Assembly: GCA_934462825.1 (NCBI GenBank)
Contig: CAKSIP010000029.1
Coordinates: 1 to 22,192, forward strand
Reading direction: 5' to 3'
Source of the DNA: an uncultured Eubacteriales bacterium
GTDB taxonomy: Bacteria > Bacillota > Clostridia > Oscillospirales > CAG-272
Length of the DNA: 22,192 nucleotides
Part shown: piece after piece, positions 1 to 7,914 of the stretch
Layout: each line of letters starts with the position of its first letter
Position numbering within the stretch: position 1 is the first letter of the stretch
Notes under the pieces: model-generated
The model's input: the letters and a program-made list of their open reading frames with translations, nothing else
Told to the model about the DNA's origin: nothing
The model's database searches: none
Program-made: the position numbers and the translations under genes

Positions 1-150
1 TTGCAATTCATCAATGCGGATAATGACACTCGGAAAAAGATGATGTGGGATGTAATTGAACGCTCTCTGGATTATATTCGTAAACGGAAAGCCTTTGTAG
101 GTATTGATGAATTAGAGAGAGACTTGCATACCGTGTATTGGTCGGTCTGA
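1..150 (+). CDS. C-terminal fragment of an unrecognised protein, cut by the window start
   Basis: The first reading frame is open from base 1 to a TGA at 148-150 and gives 49 residues ending HTVYWSV. The start lies outside the window. The fragment is rich in charged residues (DNDTRKKMMWDVIERSLDYIRKRK) and reads as helical and soluble. I recognise no family. It ends just before a perfect hairpin and a truncated Hint-toxin gene, so it may be an immunity gene or another part of an upstream polymorphic-toxin array; that is inference from position only. Base composition matches the AT-rich cassette to its right rather than uvrB. Confidence 0.5.
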   Translation: MQFINADNDTRKKMMWDVIERSLDYIRKRKAFVGIDELERDLHTVYWSV

Positions 151-155
151 TTTGA

Positions 156-752
156 TTGAGGATGCCGCTTATAGCGGCATCCTTGGAGAAGAAACAGTTC
201 TCTGGAAATTGTACAGTTGCCCCAAATGAGATGGAGAAATGGGTTCATGTAAAGGTGAACGGCAAAGAAATCACCTGCACGCCTATGCATCCGTTCTATT
301 CTCCTGTCAAGGGTTGGACAAGCGCAGTTGATCTCCGAGCAGGTGATATCCTCGTCATGCTTAACGGTGAGTATGTCGTTGTCGAACAGGTTCAGCATGA
401 ATTGCTGGAAAGTCCGGAGACAACATACAACTTTGAGGTTGAGGAATTCCATACTTATTATGTGGGCGAAAATCCCATTTTAGTACATAATACAGGTTGT
501 GGCAATAAGTTAGATAGTAGAACAGTTGCCGAACCGGAGGATGTTGGCAGATACAAAAATGTAAGAATCGACGTTGAAGTGGGCGGTTCAGGGAAGACTA
601 ATATCCATATGACCGCAAGGGGGCTTGAAAAAATGTATTACAATAACGGGACATTTCCTACAGCTCCCAGAAAGCTTGTAAATTCTGAATTTGTAAAAAA
701 AGGACTTGCAAAAGCTTTTGATTACATTAGGAGGGCAGGGTTGAAATTTTAG
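156..752 (+). CDS. 5'-truncated Hint domain with C-terminal toxin-like domain (orphan polymorphic toxin tip)
   Basis: The frame opens after a TGA at 153-155 with TTG at 156 or ATG at 162; neither has a good ribosome site. From about residue 27 it matches a pretoxin Hint (Hedgehog/intein) domain: WVHVKVNG, TCTPMHPFY with the block-B type T-x-x-H, the DLRAGDILV strand, YNFEVEEFHTYYVG, and the end ILVHN with the His-Asn pair used for C-terminal cleavage. The N-terminal block with its catalytic Cys is absent, so the domain cannot perform the full Hint reaction as encoded. After VHN come about 87 residues with NIHMTARG, KMYYNNGTF, APRKL and FVKKGLAKAFDYI. From memory this recalls short C-terminal toxins of secreted Hint proteins, probably nucleases, but I cannot name the family. 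The 3-base gap to the next frame suits a toxin-immunity pair. It may be a silent cassette awaiting recombination with a full-length toxin gene. Confidence 0.7.
   Translation: MRMPLIAASLEKKQFSGNCTVAPNEMEKWVHVKVNGKEITCTPMHPFYSPVKGWTSAVDLRAGDILVMLNGEYVVVEQVQHELLESPETTYNFEVEEFHTYYVGENPILVHNTGCGNKLDSRTVAEPEDVGRYKNVRIDVEVGGSGKTNIHMTARGLEKMYYNNGTFPTAPRKLVNSEFVKKGLAKAFDYIRRAGLKF
161..181. repeat. Perfect 9-bp inverted repeat, possible terminator
   Basis: GATGCCGCT (161-169) and AGCGGCATC (173-181) are perfectly complementary around the loop TAT. The hairpin lies 10 bases after the stop of the leftmost gene, so it may end that transcript. No T-run follows (CTTGG), which weakens a terminator reading. 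It also covers the first codons of the truncated Hint frame, including its ATG at 162, and would hinder translation from there. Confidence 0.5.
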
Positions 753-755
753 TAT

Positions 756-1286
756 ATGAAGCAGTTTATCTGTTTGCTAACAAGAGAAGAAACCATTGAG
801 CATTTATATGAGTATATCATTTCCCGTAGTTACGATTTTTTCGGGGTGCCTAATCTAAGAACCACATATTCAATCATTGTGTCTGATGACAGTTTTATTA
901 TGTATGTATACTTAGATGAAGATAAACCCTTGACGGATTCTTTGGATATTGACGGGCTTGCATATACAGATAGTAGCTATAAAAAATTATTCTTGATTCC
1001 TCCACAGTACAATACTTTACACCTTTGTAACGGACATGCTTGCTTGAACAGAGGCGAAGTAAGGTATGTCAAATTTGATCACGAGAAACTCTTGAATGAG
1101 ATTGGCTTGATGTTTTATGTTATGGCAAATGACTGCCTGAAACTGAAAACTCATGAGGCTGAACTATCTTATAATCTTGCAGACAATACATTCTCATACA
1201 AAGGCTTTTTCGAAAAAGGAAAATATGGTTGTAAGACATCCAGGGTGATTGACATCACAGAACGGATGAGAAAATGTTGGTATTGA
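756..1286 (+). CDS. Putative immunity protein for the adjacent toxin
   Basis: The gene encodes 176 residues, starts 3 bases after the toxin stop in the same frame, and ends with TGA at 1284-1286. AGGAGGG lies at 729-735 inside the toxin gene, but 20 bases from the ATG, which is long; no in-frame start can lie closer because of the toxin stop. I recognise no domain. The protein has no signal peptide or membrane segment, is acidic to neutral, and alternates predicted strands and helices (YSIIVSDDSFIMYVYLD, KLLNEIGLMFYVMAND). A small soluble protein directly after a Hint-toxin tip is the usual place for the cognate immunity protein, and that position is the only basis for the function. Codon use is AT-rich like the toxin. 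Confidence 0.55.
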   Translation: MKQFICLLTREETIEHLYEYIISRSYDFFGVPNLRTTYSIIVSDDSFIMYVYLDEDKPLTDSLDIDGLAYTDSSYKKLFLIPPQYNTLHLCNGHACLNRGEVRYVKFDHEKLLNEIGLMFYVMANDCLKLKTHEAELSYNLADNTFSYKGFFEKGKYGCKTSRVIDITERMRKCWY

Positions 1287-1399
1287 GCGTTACACATCTG
1301 ATCTGAATTGCGAAAAATTCTAAAAGTTGGTCTTCGGGGCGATTTCTGAAAAAGATTTAATAAAGTTCTTTTCGCTTTGGGGCAATATTCAATATGTAA

Positions 1400-1407
1400 A
1401 GAGGGTG
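1400..1407 (+). promoter_or_regulatory. Ribosome binding site that fixes the uvrB GTG start
   Basis: AGAGGGTG lies 6 bases before GTG at 1414. The frame is open back to 1327, but only the GTG gives the normal UvrB N-terminus (PDKFILQSEYTPTGDQPEAI). Confidence 0.7.
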
Positions 1408-1413
1408 AGACGA

Positions 1414-3456
1414 GTGCCGGATAAATTTATTTTACAGTCAGAATACACGCCGACGGGGGATCAGCCGGAAGCCATTGAACAATTGGTGAGCGGTATCGAA
1501 AACGGTGATAAAATGCAAACGCTCCTTGGCGTAACCGGATCGGGCAAAACCTTTACCATGGCCAATGTGATTGCCCGTGTCAACAGGCCGACCTTGGTGT
1601 TGGCTCACAATAAGACGTTGGCTGCCCAGCTTTGCTCGGAATTTCGGGAGTTTTTCCCCGAAAATGCGGTTGAATATTTTGTGTCCTACTATGACTACTA
1701 TCAGCCGGAAGCCTATATTCCCGGTAAGGATATGTATATTGAAAAAGACGCGCTCATCAACGATGAGATCGACATGCTCCGCCACAGCGCAACCTCGGCT
1801 TTGTTTGAACGGCGCGATGTAATTATTGTGGCCAGCGTTTCCTGCATCTATTCGCTCGGCGATCCGACGGAATATAAAAAGCTGGTGCTGGCGGTTCGTC
1901 CCGGCATGGAGATGAGCCGGGATGTGCTCCTTCGCCGGCTGATTGCCATTAACTACGAGCGTAACGACGTGGATTTCAAGCGTGACCGCTTTCGTGTCCG
2001 CGGCGATACGGTGGAAATTTTCCCTGCATCGTCGGGTGATAAAGCCATTCGCGTGGAGTTTTTTGGCGATGAAATTGATCGGATCGGCGAAATTGAAGTG
2101 GTTACGGGACGGGTACTGCGCTGGTTGAACTATGCCGCCATTTACCCCGCTACGCATTACGCCGTTTCGGATGATAAACGAGAGGCGGCTTTGGCGGAAA
2201 TTGAGGCGGAGATGCAAGACCGAGTGGCCTATTTCACCGCGCAAAACCAATTGCTGGAAGCACAGCGAATCGAACAGCGAACCAAATATGACTTGGAAAT
2301 GCTGCGCGAGATCGGCTTTTGCTCGGGCGTGGAAAACTATTCCCGCGTGCTGGCCGGACGGGCGCCCGGAAGCACCCCGTATACGCTTTTGGATTATTTC
2401 CCGAAGGACTTTTTGCTCTTCATCGACGAGTCGCATGTGACGCTTCCGCAGGTTCGCGCCATGAGCGGAGGGGATTACGCCCGAAAGAAAAATCTGGTGG
2501 ATTTCGGATTCCGACTTCCGTCAGCCTTTGATAACCGTCCGCTGAAATTTGAAGAATTTGAACAGAAGCTTAACCAGGTGGTTTTTGTCAGCGCTACGCC
2601 TGCGGAATATGAAAAGGAACATTCGGAGGCGGTGGTGGAGCAGATCATTCGTCCCACAGGCCTGTTGGATCCCGCGGTGGAAATCCGGCCGATTGAAGGC
2701 CAGGTGGATGACCTGATGGGCGAAATCCGCAAACGGGCAGCGGTGGGCGAGCGTGTGCTGGTTACCACGCTGACGAAGAAAATGGCGGAGGATCTGACCG
2801 AATACTTTACGAAAAACGAGATCCGTGTGAAGTACATTCATTTTAACGTGGATACAATGGAGCGGATGGAAATTTTGCGGGATCTGCGCCTTGGCCTTTT
2901 TGACGTGCTGGTGGGAATCAATCTTTTGCGGGAAGGCTTGGATATTCCCGAAGTGTCATTGGTTGCCATTCTTGACGCCGATAAAGAGGGCTTTCTCCGC
3001 GCGGAAACCTCGCTCATTCAGACCATCGGGCGTGCCGCACGCAATGCCGACGGTCGCGTTATTATGTACGCCGACACCGTGACAGGCTCCATGGAGCGCG
3101 CGATCGCGGAAACCAACCGCCGTCGCGGTATTCAGGACGCTTATAACAAAGCGCACGGGATAACGCCGAAAACCATCGTCAAAGGCGTGCGCGATGTGAT
3201 TGAGATCGGAAGCCATGAGGATGGCGGCCACGGAAAAACGCGCGGAAAAGCGGGACGCGCAGGCGGCGCCGCTGCAGAAAAGAAAAAGCTGTCTGCGAAA
3301 GATCGGGAGGCCTTGGTGGCGCAGCTTACCGAGGAGATGAAGCGGGCGGCCAAACGGCTTGATTTTGAAAGCGCCGCCGTTCTGCGTGATAAAATTCGAC
3401 TTTTGCAAGAGGAACAAACAAAGGGCGCTGAATCAAGTAGCCAAAGCAAGAGGTGA
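1414..3456 (+). CDS. uvrB: Excinuclease ABC subunit B (UvrB)
   Basis: UvrB is the damage-verifying helicase-like subunit of nucleotide excision repair; it receives damaged DNA from UvrA and recruits UvrC. From the GTG at 1414 the protein is 680 residues, normal for the family. Visible motifs: the N-terminal TGDQPEAI, Walker A GVTGSGKT (39-46), the aromatic beta-hairpin SYYDYYQPEAYIP (91-103) that clamps DNA, DESH of motif II (338-341), GINLLREGLDIPEVS, QTIGRAARN of motif VI, and the C-terminal UVR coiled segment (about 631-666) that binds UvrC. All key residues seem intact. The stop overlaps the ribosome site of uvrA 6 bases downstream, so the two are one operon. I saw no convincing LexA box or sigma-A promoter just upstream. 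Composition changes sharply from the toxin cassette to this gene. Confidence 0.97.
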   Translation: MPDKFILQSEYTPTGDQPEAIEQLVSGIENGDKMQTLLGVTGSGKTFTMANVIARVNRPTLVLAHNKTLAAQLCSEFREFFPENAVEYFVSYYDYYQPEAYIPGKDMYIEKDALINDEIDMLRHSATSALFERRDVIIVASVSCIYSLGDPTEYKKLVLAVRPGMEMSRDVLLRRLIAINYERNDVDFKRDRFRVRGDTVEIFPASSGDKAIRVEFFGDEIDRIGEIEVVTGRVLRWLNYAAIYPATHYAVSDDKREAALAEIEAEMQDRVAYFTAQNQLLEAQRIEQRTKYDLEMLREIGFCSGVENYSRVLAGRAPGSTPYTLLDYFPKDFLLFIDESHVTLPQVRAMSGGDYARKKNLVDFGFRLPSAFDNRPLKFEEFEQKLNQVVFVSATPAEYEKEHSEAVVEQIIRPTGLLDPAVEIRPIEGQVDDLMGEIRKRAAVGERVLVTTLTKKMAEDLTEYFTKNEIRVKYIHFNVDTMERMEILRDLRLGLFDVLVGINLLREGLDIPEVSLVAILDADKEGFLRAETSLIQTIGRAARNADGRVIMYADTVTGSMERAIAETNRRRGIQDAYNKAHGITPKTIVKGVRDVIEIGSHEDGGHGKTRGKAGRAGGAAAEKKKLSAKDREALVAQLTEEMKRAAKRLDFESAAVLRDKIRLLQEEQTKGAESSSQSKR

Positions 3457-3462
3457 TAAACG

Positions 3463-6306
3463 ATGCCGGAAAATATTGTTATTAAGGGCGCACGCGCCAA
3501 CAATCTGAAAAATATTGATGTTGTCATTCCACGGGACAAGCTGGTGGTGTTGTCCGGCTTGTCCGGGTCGGGCAAATCCTCGTTGGCCTTCGACACGTTG
3601 TATGCCGAAGGACACCGCCGATTTGTGGAGTCTTTGTCGTCCTATGCCCGTCAGTTTCTCGGCCAACTTGAAAAGCCGGATGTCGATTCGATTGAGGGAC
3701 TTTCGCCCGCCATTGCCATTGATCAGAAAACAACCTCGCGCAACCCCCGCTCTACCGTGGGCACGGTGACGGAGATCTACGACTATCTGCGCCTTCTTTA
3801 TGCGCGCGTAGGTGTTCCGCATTGCCCGGTGTGCGGCAAGGAAATTCGCCAGCAAACGGTGGATCAGATCATTGAAAAGATTTTGATGATCCCGTCCGGG
3901 ACGCGCTTTATGGTGCTGTCCCCCGTGGTGCGCAATCAGAAGGGAATGCACGAAAAAGTGATGGCCGACGCGCGCAAAGGCGGCTATAGCCGCATTCGTG
4001 TGGACGGAAGCCTTTATGACCTTTCCGAAACCATTGCGTTGGATAAAAATAAAAGACACGATATTGAAATCGTGGTGGATCGTTTGGTACTCAAGGACGG
4101 CATGCGCTCGCGCCTGGCCGATTCGGTGGAAACTGCCCTGAATTTGTCGGATGGCTATTTGATTGTGGTGACGGTGCCGCGGGAACAAGAAAAGGAATAC
4201 GAACTGCGGTTTTCGCAAAAATATGCCTGCGAGGAGCACGGGATTTCTTTTGGCGCGTTGGAGCCGAAAATGTTTTCCTTCAACAGCCCGGAAGGGGCCT
4301 GTCCCCATTGTGCCGGCCTTGGTTCTTTGAGCAGTGTTTCGGTTGCTAAGGTGCTGCCGGATTTGTCTTTGTCTCTGTCAGAAGGGGGCATTGCCGTCAA
4401 TGGCTTTAAAACATTGGAGGCGGAAAGCTGGAACGGCCCGCTGTTTAAAGCGGTGGGGGATCGGTACGGCTTTGATCTTGAGACACCGTTGAACCGATTT
4501 TCCAAAGAGGCCATGCAGGTGTTGCTTTACGGCTCCGGGGAAACTCTGTATTCGATTGATCGTTTCTTCGGCGGGGAATGTCATCATCAGACCGTGCGCT
4601 TTGATGGGCTTCTGGCCATGATCGAGCAGCGCCGACAGATGAGCGGTATGAACGATTATTACGAAGCCTTTGTGGAGGAAACCGACTGCCCGCAATGCGG
4701 CGGCTGTCGCCTTTCGCCCGCGTCCTTGGCCGTTACGGTCGGAGGGAAAAACATCTACGATTTTTGTGTCATGTCGGTGACCGAGGCGTTGGATTTTATC
4801 AATCGTGTGGCGGAAAGCTTCACACCAACCGAACAGGCGATTGCAAAGGAAATTGTAAAAGAGATTCGCGCCCGGCTGGGCTTCCTCATTAGTGTGGGAC
4901 TTGACTATCTGACGCTTTGGCGCAAGGCAGGCACCCTCTCCGGCGGCGAAGCACAGCGAATCCGTTTGGCAACGCAAATCGGCTCGGCCTTGGTCGGCGT
5001 TTTGTATATTTTGGACGAGCCGAGTATCGGCTTGCATCAGCGGGACAATACCAAGCTGATTGCCACGCTGAAACGCTTGCGTGATATTGGCAACAGCGTT
5101 ATTGTCGTAGAGCATGATGAAGAAACCATGCTGACGTCCGATTACATCGTGGATATTGGCCCCGGCGCCGGGATTCACGGCGGTAAAGTCGTGGTGGCCG
5201 GCACACCGGAGCAGGTGATGGCTTGTCAAGAATCCTTGACCGGCGAGTACCTGGCGGGAAGAAAGAGAATTGAAATTCCTGCCGTTCGCCGTGCGGGCAA
5301 CGGATACAGCCTTACCATTCGGGGTGCACGACACAACAATCTGAAAAATCTGACGGTCACCATTCCGCTGGGCTGTTTTGTGTGCGTGACGGGGGTGTCC
5401 GGCTCCGGAAAATCTTCGTTGGTCAACGGCATTCTTGCGCCGGCCCTCGCCGCCAAACTGAACCGTGCCATAGCCTTTCCCGGCGATTGCGACGGGATTG
5501 ACGGCGTAGAAAACTTGGACAAGGTGATTGTGATTGATCAAAGCCCCATCGGGCGCACGCCGCGCTCTAACCCGGCCACCTACACCGGACTTTTTACCGA
5601 AATTCGGGATTTGTTTGCCAGCACGCCCGACGCCAAGGCGCGCGGCTATAAATCGGGGCGCTTCTCCTTCAATGTAAAAGGCGGGCGTTGTGAAGCCTGT
5701 GAGGGGGACGGCGTGAAAAAAATCGAGATGCACTTTTTGCCCGACGTGTACGTGACATGCGATGTTTGCAAAGGAAAGCGATACAATCATGACACGCTGG
5801 AGGTGAAATACAAAGGAAAGAACATCTTTGACGTGCTGGATATGACGGTGGAGGAAGGGGTGCAGTTCTTTGACGGAATCCCCAAAATCCGAAACAAGCT
5901 CAAGACAATGTATGACGTCGGCCTTGGCTATATCAAAATCGGGCAGTCCTCAACTACCATGTCGGGCGGAGAAGCCCAGAGAGTCAAGCTGGCAACCGAG
6001 CTTTCGCGGCGCGGAACCGGAAAAACGCTGTATATCCTTGACGAGCCGACGACCGGTCTGCATACGCATGATGTGTCCCGGCTGATTGATATTTTACAGC
6101 GGCTTTGCGATGCCGGCAACAGCGTGCTTGTCATTGAGCACAACATGGATGTGATCAAAACAGCCGATTTTATCGTCGATCTTGGCCCGGAAGGGGGAGA
6201 TATGGGCGGGACGCTGGTGGTGTCCGGCACGCCGGAGCAGGTCGCCGAATGTGAAGCCTCGTATACCGGACAGTATTTAAAGCGGTATCTGCAATATAAA
6301 AGATAA
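3463..6306 (+). CDS. uvrA: Excinuclease ABC subunit A (UvrA)
   Basis: UvrA is the dimeric ABC-type ATPase that first senses helix distortion and loads UvrB. The 947-residue protein has normal length. First nucleotide-binding domain: Walker A GLSGSGKSS (32-40), signature LSGGEAQ (492-498), Walker B LYILDEP (514-520). Second: GVSGSGKSS (644-652), MSGGEAQ (833-839), LYILDEPTTGLH (856-867). The C-terminal zinc module is C743-x2-C746 and C766-x2-C769. The first zinc module reads C256-x2-H259 and C280-x2-C283, with His in place of the usual second Cys. The segment before the first signature reads LTLWRKAGTLSGGE, with W486 where Ser is common. ATG at 3463 follows AGAGGTGAT that overlaps the uvrB stop. 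A weak T-tailed hairpin follows the TAA. Confidence 0.98.
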   Translation: MPENIVIKGARANNLKNIDVVIPRDKLVVLSGLSGSGKSSLAFDTLYAEGHRRFVESLSSYARQFLGQLEKPDVDSIEGLSPAIAIDQKTTSRNPRSTVGTVTEIYDYLRLLYARVGVPHCPVCGKEIRQQTVDQIIEKILMIPSGTRFMVLSPVVRNQKGMHEKVMADARKGGYSRIRVDGSLYDLSETIALDKNKRHDIEIVVDRLVLKDGMRSRLADSVETALNLSDGYLIVVTVPREQEKEYELRFSQKYACEEHGISFGALEPKMFSFNSPEGACPHCAGLGSLSSVSVAKVLPDLSLSLSEGGIAVNGFKTLEAESWNGPLFKAVGDRYGFDLETPLNRFSKEAMQVLLYGSGETLYSIDRFFGGECHHQTVRFDGLLAMIEQRRQMSGMNDYYEAFVEETDCPQCGGCRLSPASLAVTVGGKNIYDFCVMSVTEALDFINRVAESFTPTEQAIAKEIVKEIRARLGFLISVGLDYLTLWRKAGTLSGGEAQRIRLATQIGSALVGVLYILDEPSIGLHQRDNTKLIATLKRLRDIGNSVIVVEHDEETMLTSDYIVDIGPGAGIHGGKVVVAGTPEQVMACQESLTGEYLAGRKRIEIPAVRRAGNGYSLTIRGARHNNLKNLTVTIPLGCFVCVTGVSGSGKSSLVNGILAPALAAKLNRAIAFPGDCDGIDGVENLDKVIVIDQSPIGRTPRSNPATYTGLFTEIRDLFASTPDAKARGYKSGRFSFNVKGGRCEACEGDGVKKIEMHFLPDVYVTCDVCKGKRYNHDTLEVKYKGKNIFDVLDMTVEEGVQFFDGIPKIRNKLKTMYDVGLGYIKIGQSSTTMSGGEAQRVKLATELSRRGTGKTLYILDEPTTGLHTHDVSRLIDILQRLCDAGNSVLVIEHNMDVIKTADFIVDLGPEGGDMGGTLVVSGTPEQVAECEASYTGQYLKRYLQYKR

Positions 6307-6327
6307 AGCTTTTTTCGGAAGCTTTTT
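6305..6327. terminator. Short bidirectional terminator between uvrA and the ferritin-like gene
   Basis: AAAGCTT (6305-6311) pairs with AAGCTTT (6319-6325) around a 7-base loop, with T-runs on both sides of the right arm. It touches both the uvrA stop and the stop of the convergent minus-strand gene, so it can serve both. The stem is AT-rich and modest. Confidence 0.6.
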
Positions 6328-6848
6328 CAGTCGGACGAAGGAGCGTCCTCCGCTTCACTTTCCGCCCATTCCGAGAGTGCACGGGTAAGCATGCGGATGT
6401 GGTGCTCCTCGTCCAAAGCAATTCGCTCCAGCAAAGCTTCCGCCGCGGGATCATACGCAAAATCCGCTTTCATTTTTGCGTAGTGCCTGTAGGCCGCTCT
6501 TTCGGCCGATAGGGCTTCCGTCAGCGCTTTTTTCAGGCAAAGAACAAGCGGCTCGGGCGGAGAAGGAAGCGGCGTGTCAGAGAGCCGTACCCGCAGGACG
6601 GGATTGCCCCCAAGGCGAAGAAAGAGACGGCCGAGCAATTGATAATGACGCATTTCCGTCAAAGCAAGCTTTTCAAAAAGAGAGGCCGCCCATGGCGCCA
6701 TGTCTTGAAAGATCAGGCTGTAGTAAATGAAATCGGAAATGCTTTTCATTTCTCCTATGCGTGCCGAGGCCACCGGCGCAAGCATCCGTGCGTTTTTTAA
6801 TACGGTGTCGGTGGAGGGATAGGATAGGGAAGTATCATTTTGTTTCAT
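6327..6848 (-). CDS. Ferritin-like di-iron domain protein
   Basis: The product is 173 residues from ATG at 6848; a TTG start at 6872 is possible but less likely because AAAGGTG sits 11 bases before the ATG. Four helices of a ferritin-like fold can be read: GEMKSISDFIYYSLIFQD (about 32-49), LFEKLALTEMRHYQLLGRLFLRLGG (57-81), LKKALTEALSAERAAYRHYAKMKAD (105-129), and LLERIALDEEHHIRMLTRAL (139-158). Metal ligands expected for the fold are E65-x2-H68, E116, and E147-x2-H150; the helix-1 ligand could be E33 but is uncertain. The pattern E-M-R-H-x-x-L-L-G-x-x-x-x-R-L-G-G-x-P is familiar from small clostridial ferritin-like proteins. Substrate is unknown; iron handling or peroxide defence is plausible. 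The C-terminus is acidic. It is a single gene, convergent with uvrA. Confidence 0.8.
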   Translation of the reverse strand: MKQNDTSLSYPSTDTVLKNARMLAPVASARIGEMKSISDFIYYSLIFQDMAPWAASLFEKLALTEMRHYQLLGRLFLRLGGNPVLRVRLSDTPLPSPPEPLVLCLKKALTEALSAERAAYRHYAKMKADFAYDPAAEALLERIALDEEHHIRMLTRALSEWAESEAEDAPSSD

Positions 6849-6944
6849 GGCCAATGTTGCACCTTTCTTCAAAAATGTTGGAGCTTTTGCCTTGGCAGTC
6901 TATGCGCGAGCCATCGAACACGTGAGAAGTTTTCGGAAAATCGG

Positions 6945-6973
6945 TTGACAACCGTTGACAGAGATGATACAAT
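6945..6973 (+). promoter_or_regulatory. Sigma-A promoter for the sugar isomerase-like gene, with palindromic -35 region
   Basis: TTGACA (6945-6950), a 17-bp spacer and TACAAT (6968-6973, preceded by TGA) fit sigma-A closely. A second TTGACA is at 6955-6960. The -35 also sits in GGTTGACAACC (6943-6953), a perfect 5+1+5 palindrome, which could be an operator. Confidence 0.8.
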
Positions 6974-7027
6974 AAGGTTGTATTTTGATTGCGCAGAAGT
7001 GCGGAATTTATAAAGAGAGGGTTTGCT

Positions 7028-7753
7028 ATGAAATACGGAATACAGATGTACAGCGTCAGAGATGTGGCGCAGAAGGATTTGAAAGCGGCATTAAAAACAG
7101 TCGCCGAGATCGGTTATAATTCGGTGGAGTTCGCCGGCTTTTTCGGCAACGACGCTGAAACGGTTCGTTCGTGGCTGGAGGAATACGGCCTCGAAGTCAG
7201 CAGTACGCATACCGATCCGGAAGAATTGCGTCCGAACGTGATTGACGAGACGATCCGTTACCATAAGGCGCTCGGCAATCGCAACATTGTTCTGCCGGGC
7301 GTGGATTACAGTACGGCGGAAAAATTGGAGGAATCCATTGCCCTGATCAATTTTGCTCAGCCGAAGTTGGCCAAGGAGGGCATTTCGCTCGGTTATCATA
7401 ACCACTATAAGGAATTTTTCACGATGGATTACGGCGCAGTCGTACATAAAGAGCTGGAAAAAAGAACCAAAGTGGACTTTGAAATTGATACCTTTTGGGC
7501 TTTCAATGCCGGAGAAGATCCGGTGGCGTTGATGGAGCGCTTGAAGGATCGGATCCATCTGATCCATCTGAAGGACGGTTTGGCCGATCGTCATGGCCGT
7601 GCCCTCGGCGAGGGATATGCGCCGGTGAAAGAAGTTTTGGAAAAGGCAATTTCGTTGGGCTTTGGCATCGTGGTAGAGAGCGAGGGCTTGCAGCCGGACG
7701 GGCCGTCCGAGGTGGCACGCTGCTATCAGTATTTGATGAATCTGAATCTATAA
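7028..7753 (+). CDS. Sugar phosphate isomerase/epimerase-like TIM barrel protein
   Basis: The ATG at 7028 follows AGAGAGGG and gives 241 residues; the frame is open to 6989 but without a ribosome site. The sequence fits the xylose isomerase-like AP-endonuclease-2 TIM barrel: the N-terminal strand MKYGIQMYSVRD, GYNSVEFAGFFG with E34, VSSTHTD with H61, SLGYHNHYKEF (121-130), VDFEIDTFW with E152 and D154, RIHLIHLKDG (175-184) with H177 and H180, and the late acid E217 in VVESEG. These are the usual metal and substrate positions. Relatives act on inositol-derived or other sugars (IolE, IolI and many uncharacterised members), so the substrate cannot be set. It is about 30-50 residues shorter than many members. 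It stands alone between its own promoter and a strong terminator. Confidence 0.85.
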   Translation: MKYGIQMYSVRDVAQKDLKAALKTVAEIGYNSVEFAGFFGNDAETVRSWLEEYGLEVSSTHTDPEELRPNVIDETIRYHKALGNRNIVLPGVDYSTAEKLEESIALINFAQPKLAKEGISLGYHNHYKEFFTMDYGAVVHKELEKRTKVDFEIDTFWAFNAGEDPVALMERLKDRIHLIHLKDGLADRHGRALGEGYAPVKEVLEKAISLGFGIVVESEGLQPDGPSEVARCYQYLMNLNL

Positions 7754-7784
7754 TCGCCGCCGACGGACAGGGCTTCCGATAAGC

Positions 7785-7835
7785 AGCCGGGGACGCTGAA
7801 AAATCGCTTTGGATTTTTCGCGTCCCCGGCTTTTT
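7785..7835 (+). terminator. Strong intrinsic terminator after the isomerase-like gene
   Basis: AGCCGGGGACGC (7785-7796) pairs perfectly with GCGTCCCCGGCT (7820-7831). An inner GAAAAATC/GATTTTTC stem extends it with one bulged T, and T-residues run from 7831 to 7835. Confidence 0.92.
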
Positions 7836-7868
7836 GGATTGACCTTGCCATGCGGAGCGGAAAGGAAA

Positions 7869-7897
7869 TTGACAAGTCCGAAAGAAAGTAGTATAAT
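7869..7897 (+). promoter_or_regulatory. Consensus sigma-A promoter of the two-component operon
   Basis: TTGACA (7869-7874), 17 bp, TATAAT (7892-7897). Both boxes match consensus exactly. Transcription should start near 7904, just before a tandem 16-bp repeat in the leader. Confidence 0.92.
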
Positions 7898-7914
7898 ACT
7901 ATCGAAGAAAATGC

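Noticed and set aside
1290..1413. LexA/SOS box before uvrB
   Set aside because: No GAAC-N4-GTTC type palindrome is visible, although uvrBA is often in the SOS regulon.
4378..5790. A 470-codon minus-strand frame
   Set aside because: Shadow of uvrA; no ribosome site or domain, and uvrA is complete with all motifs.
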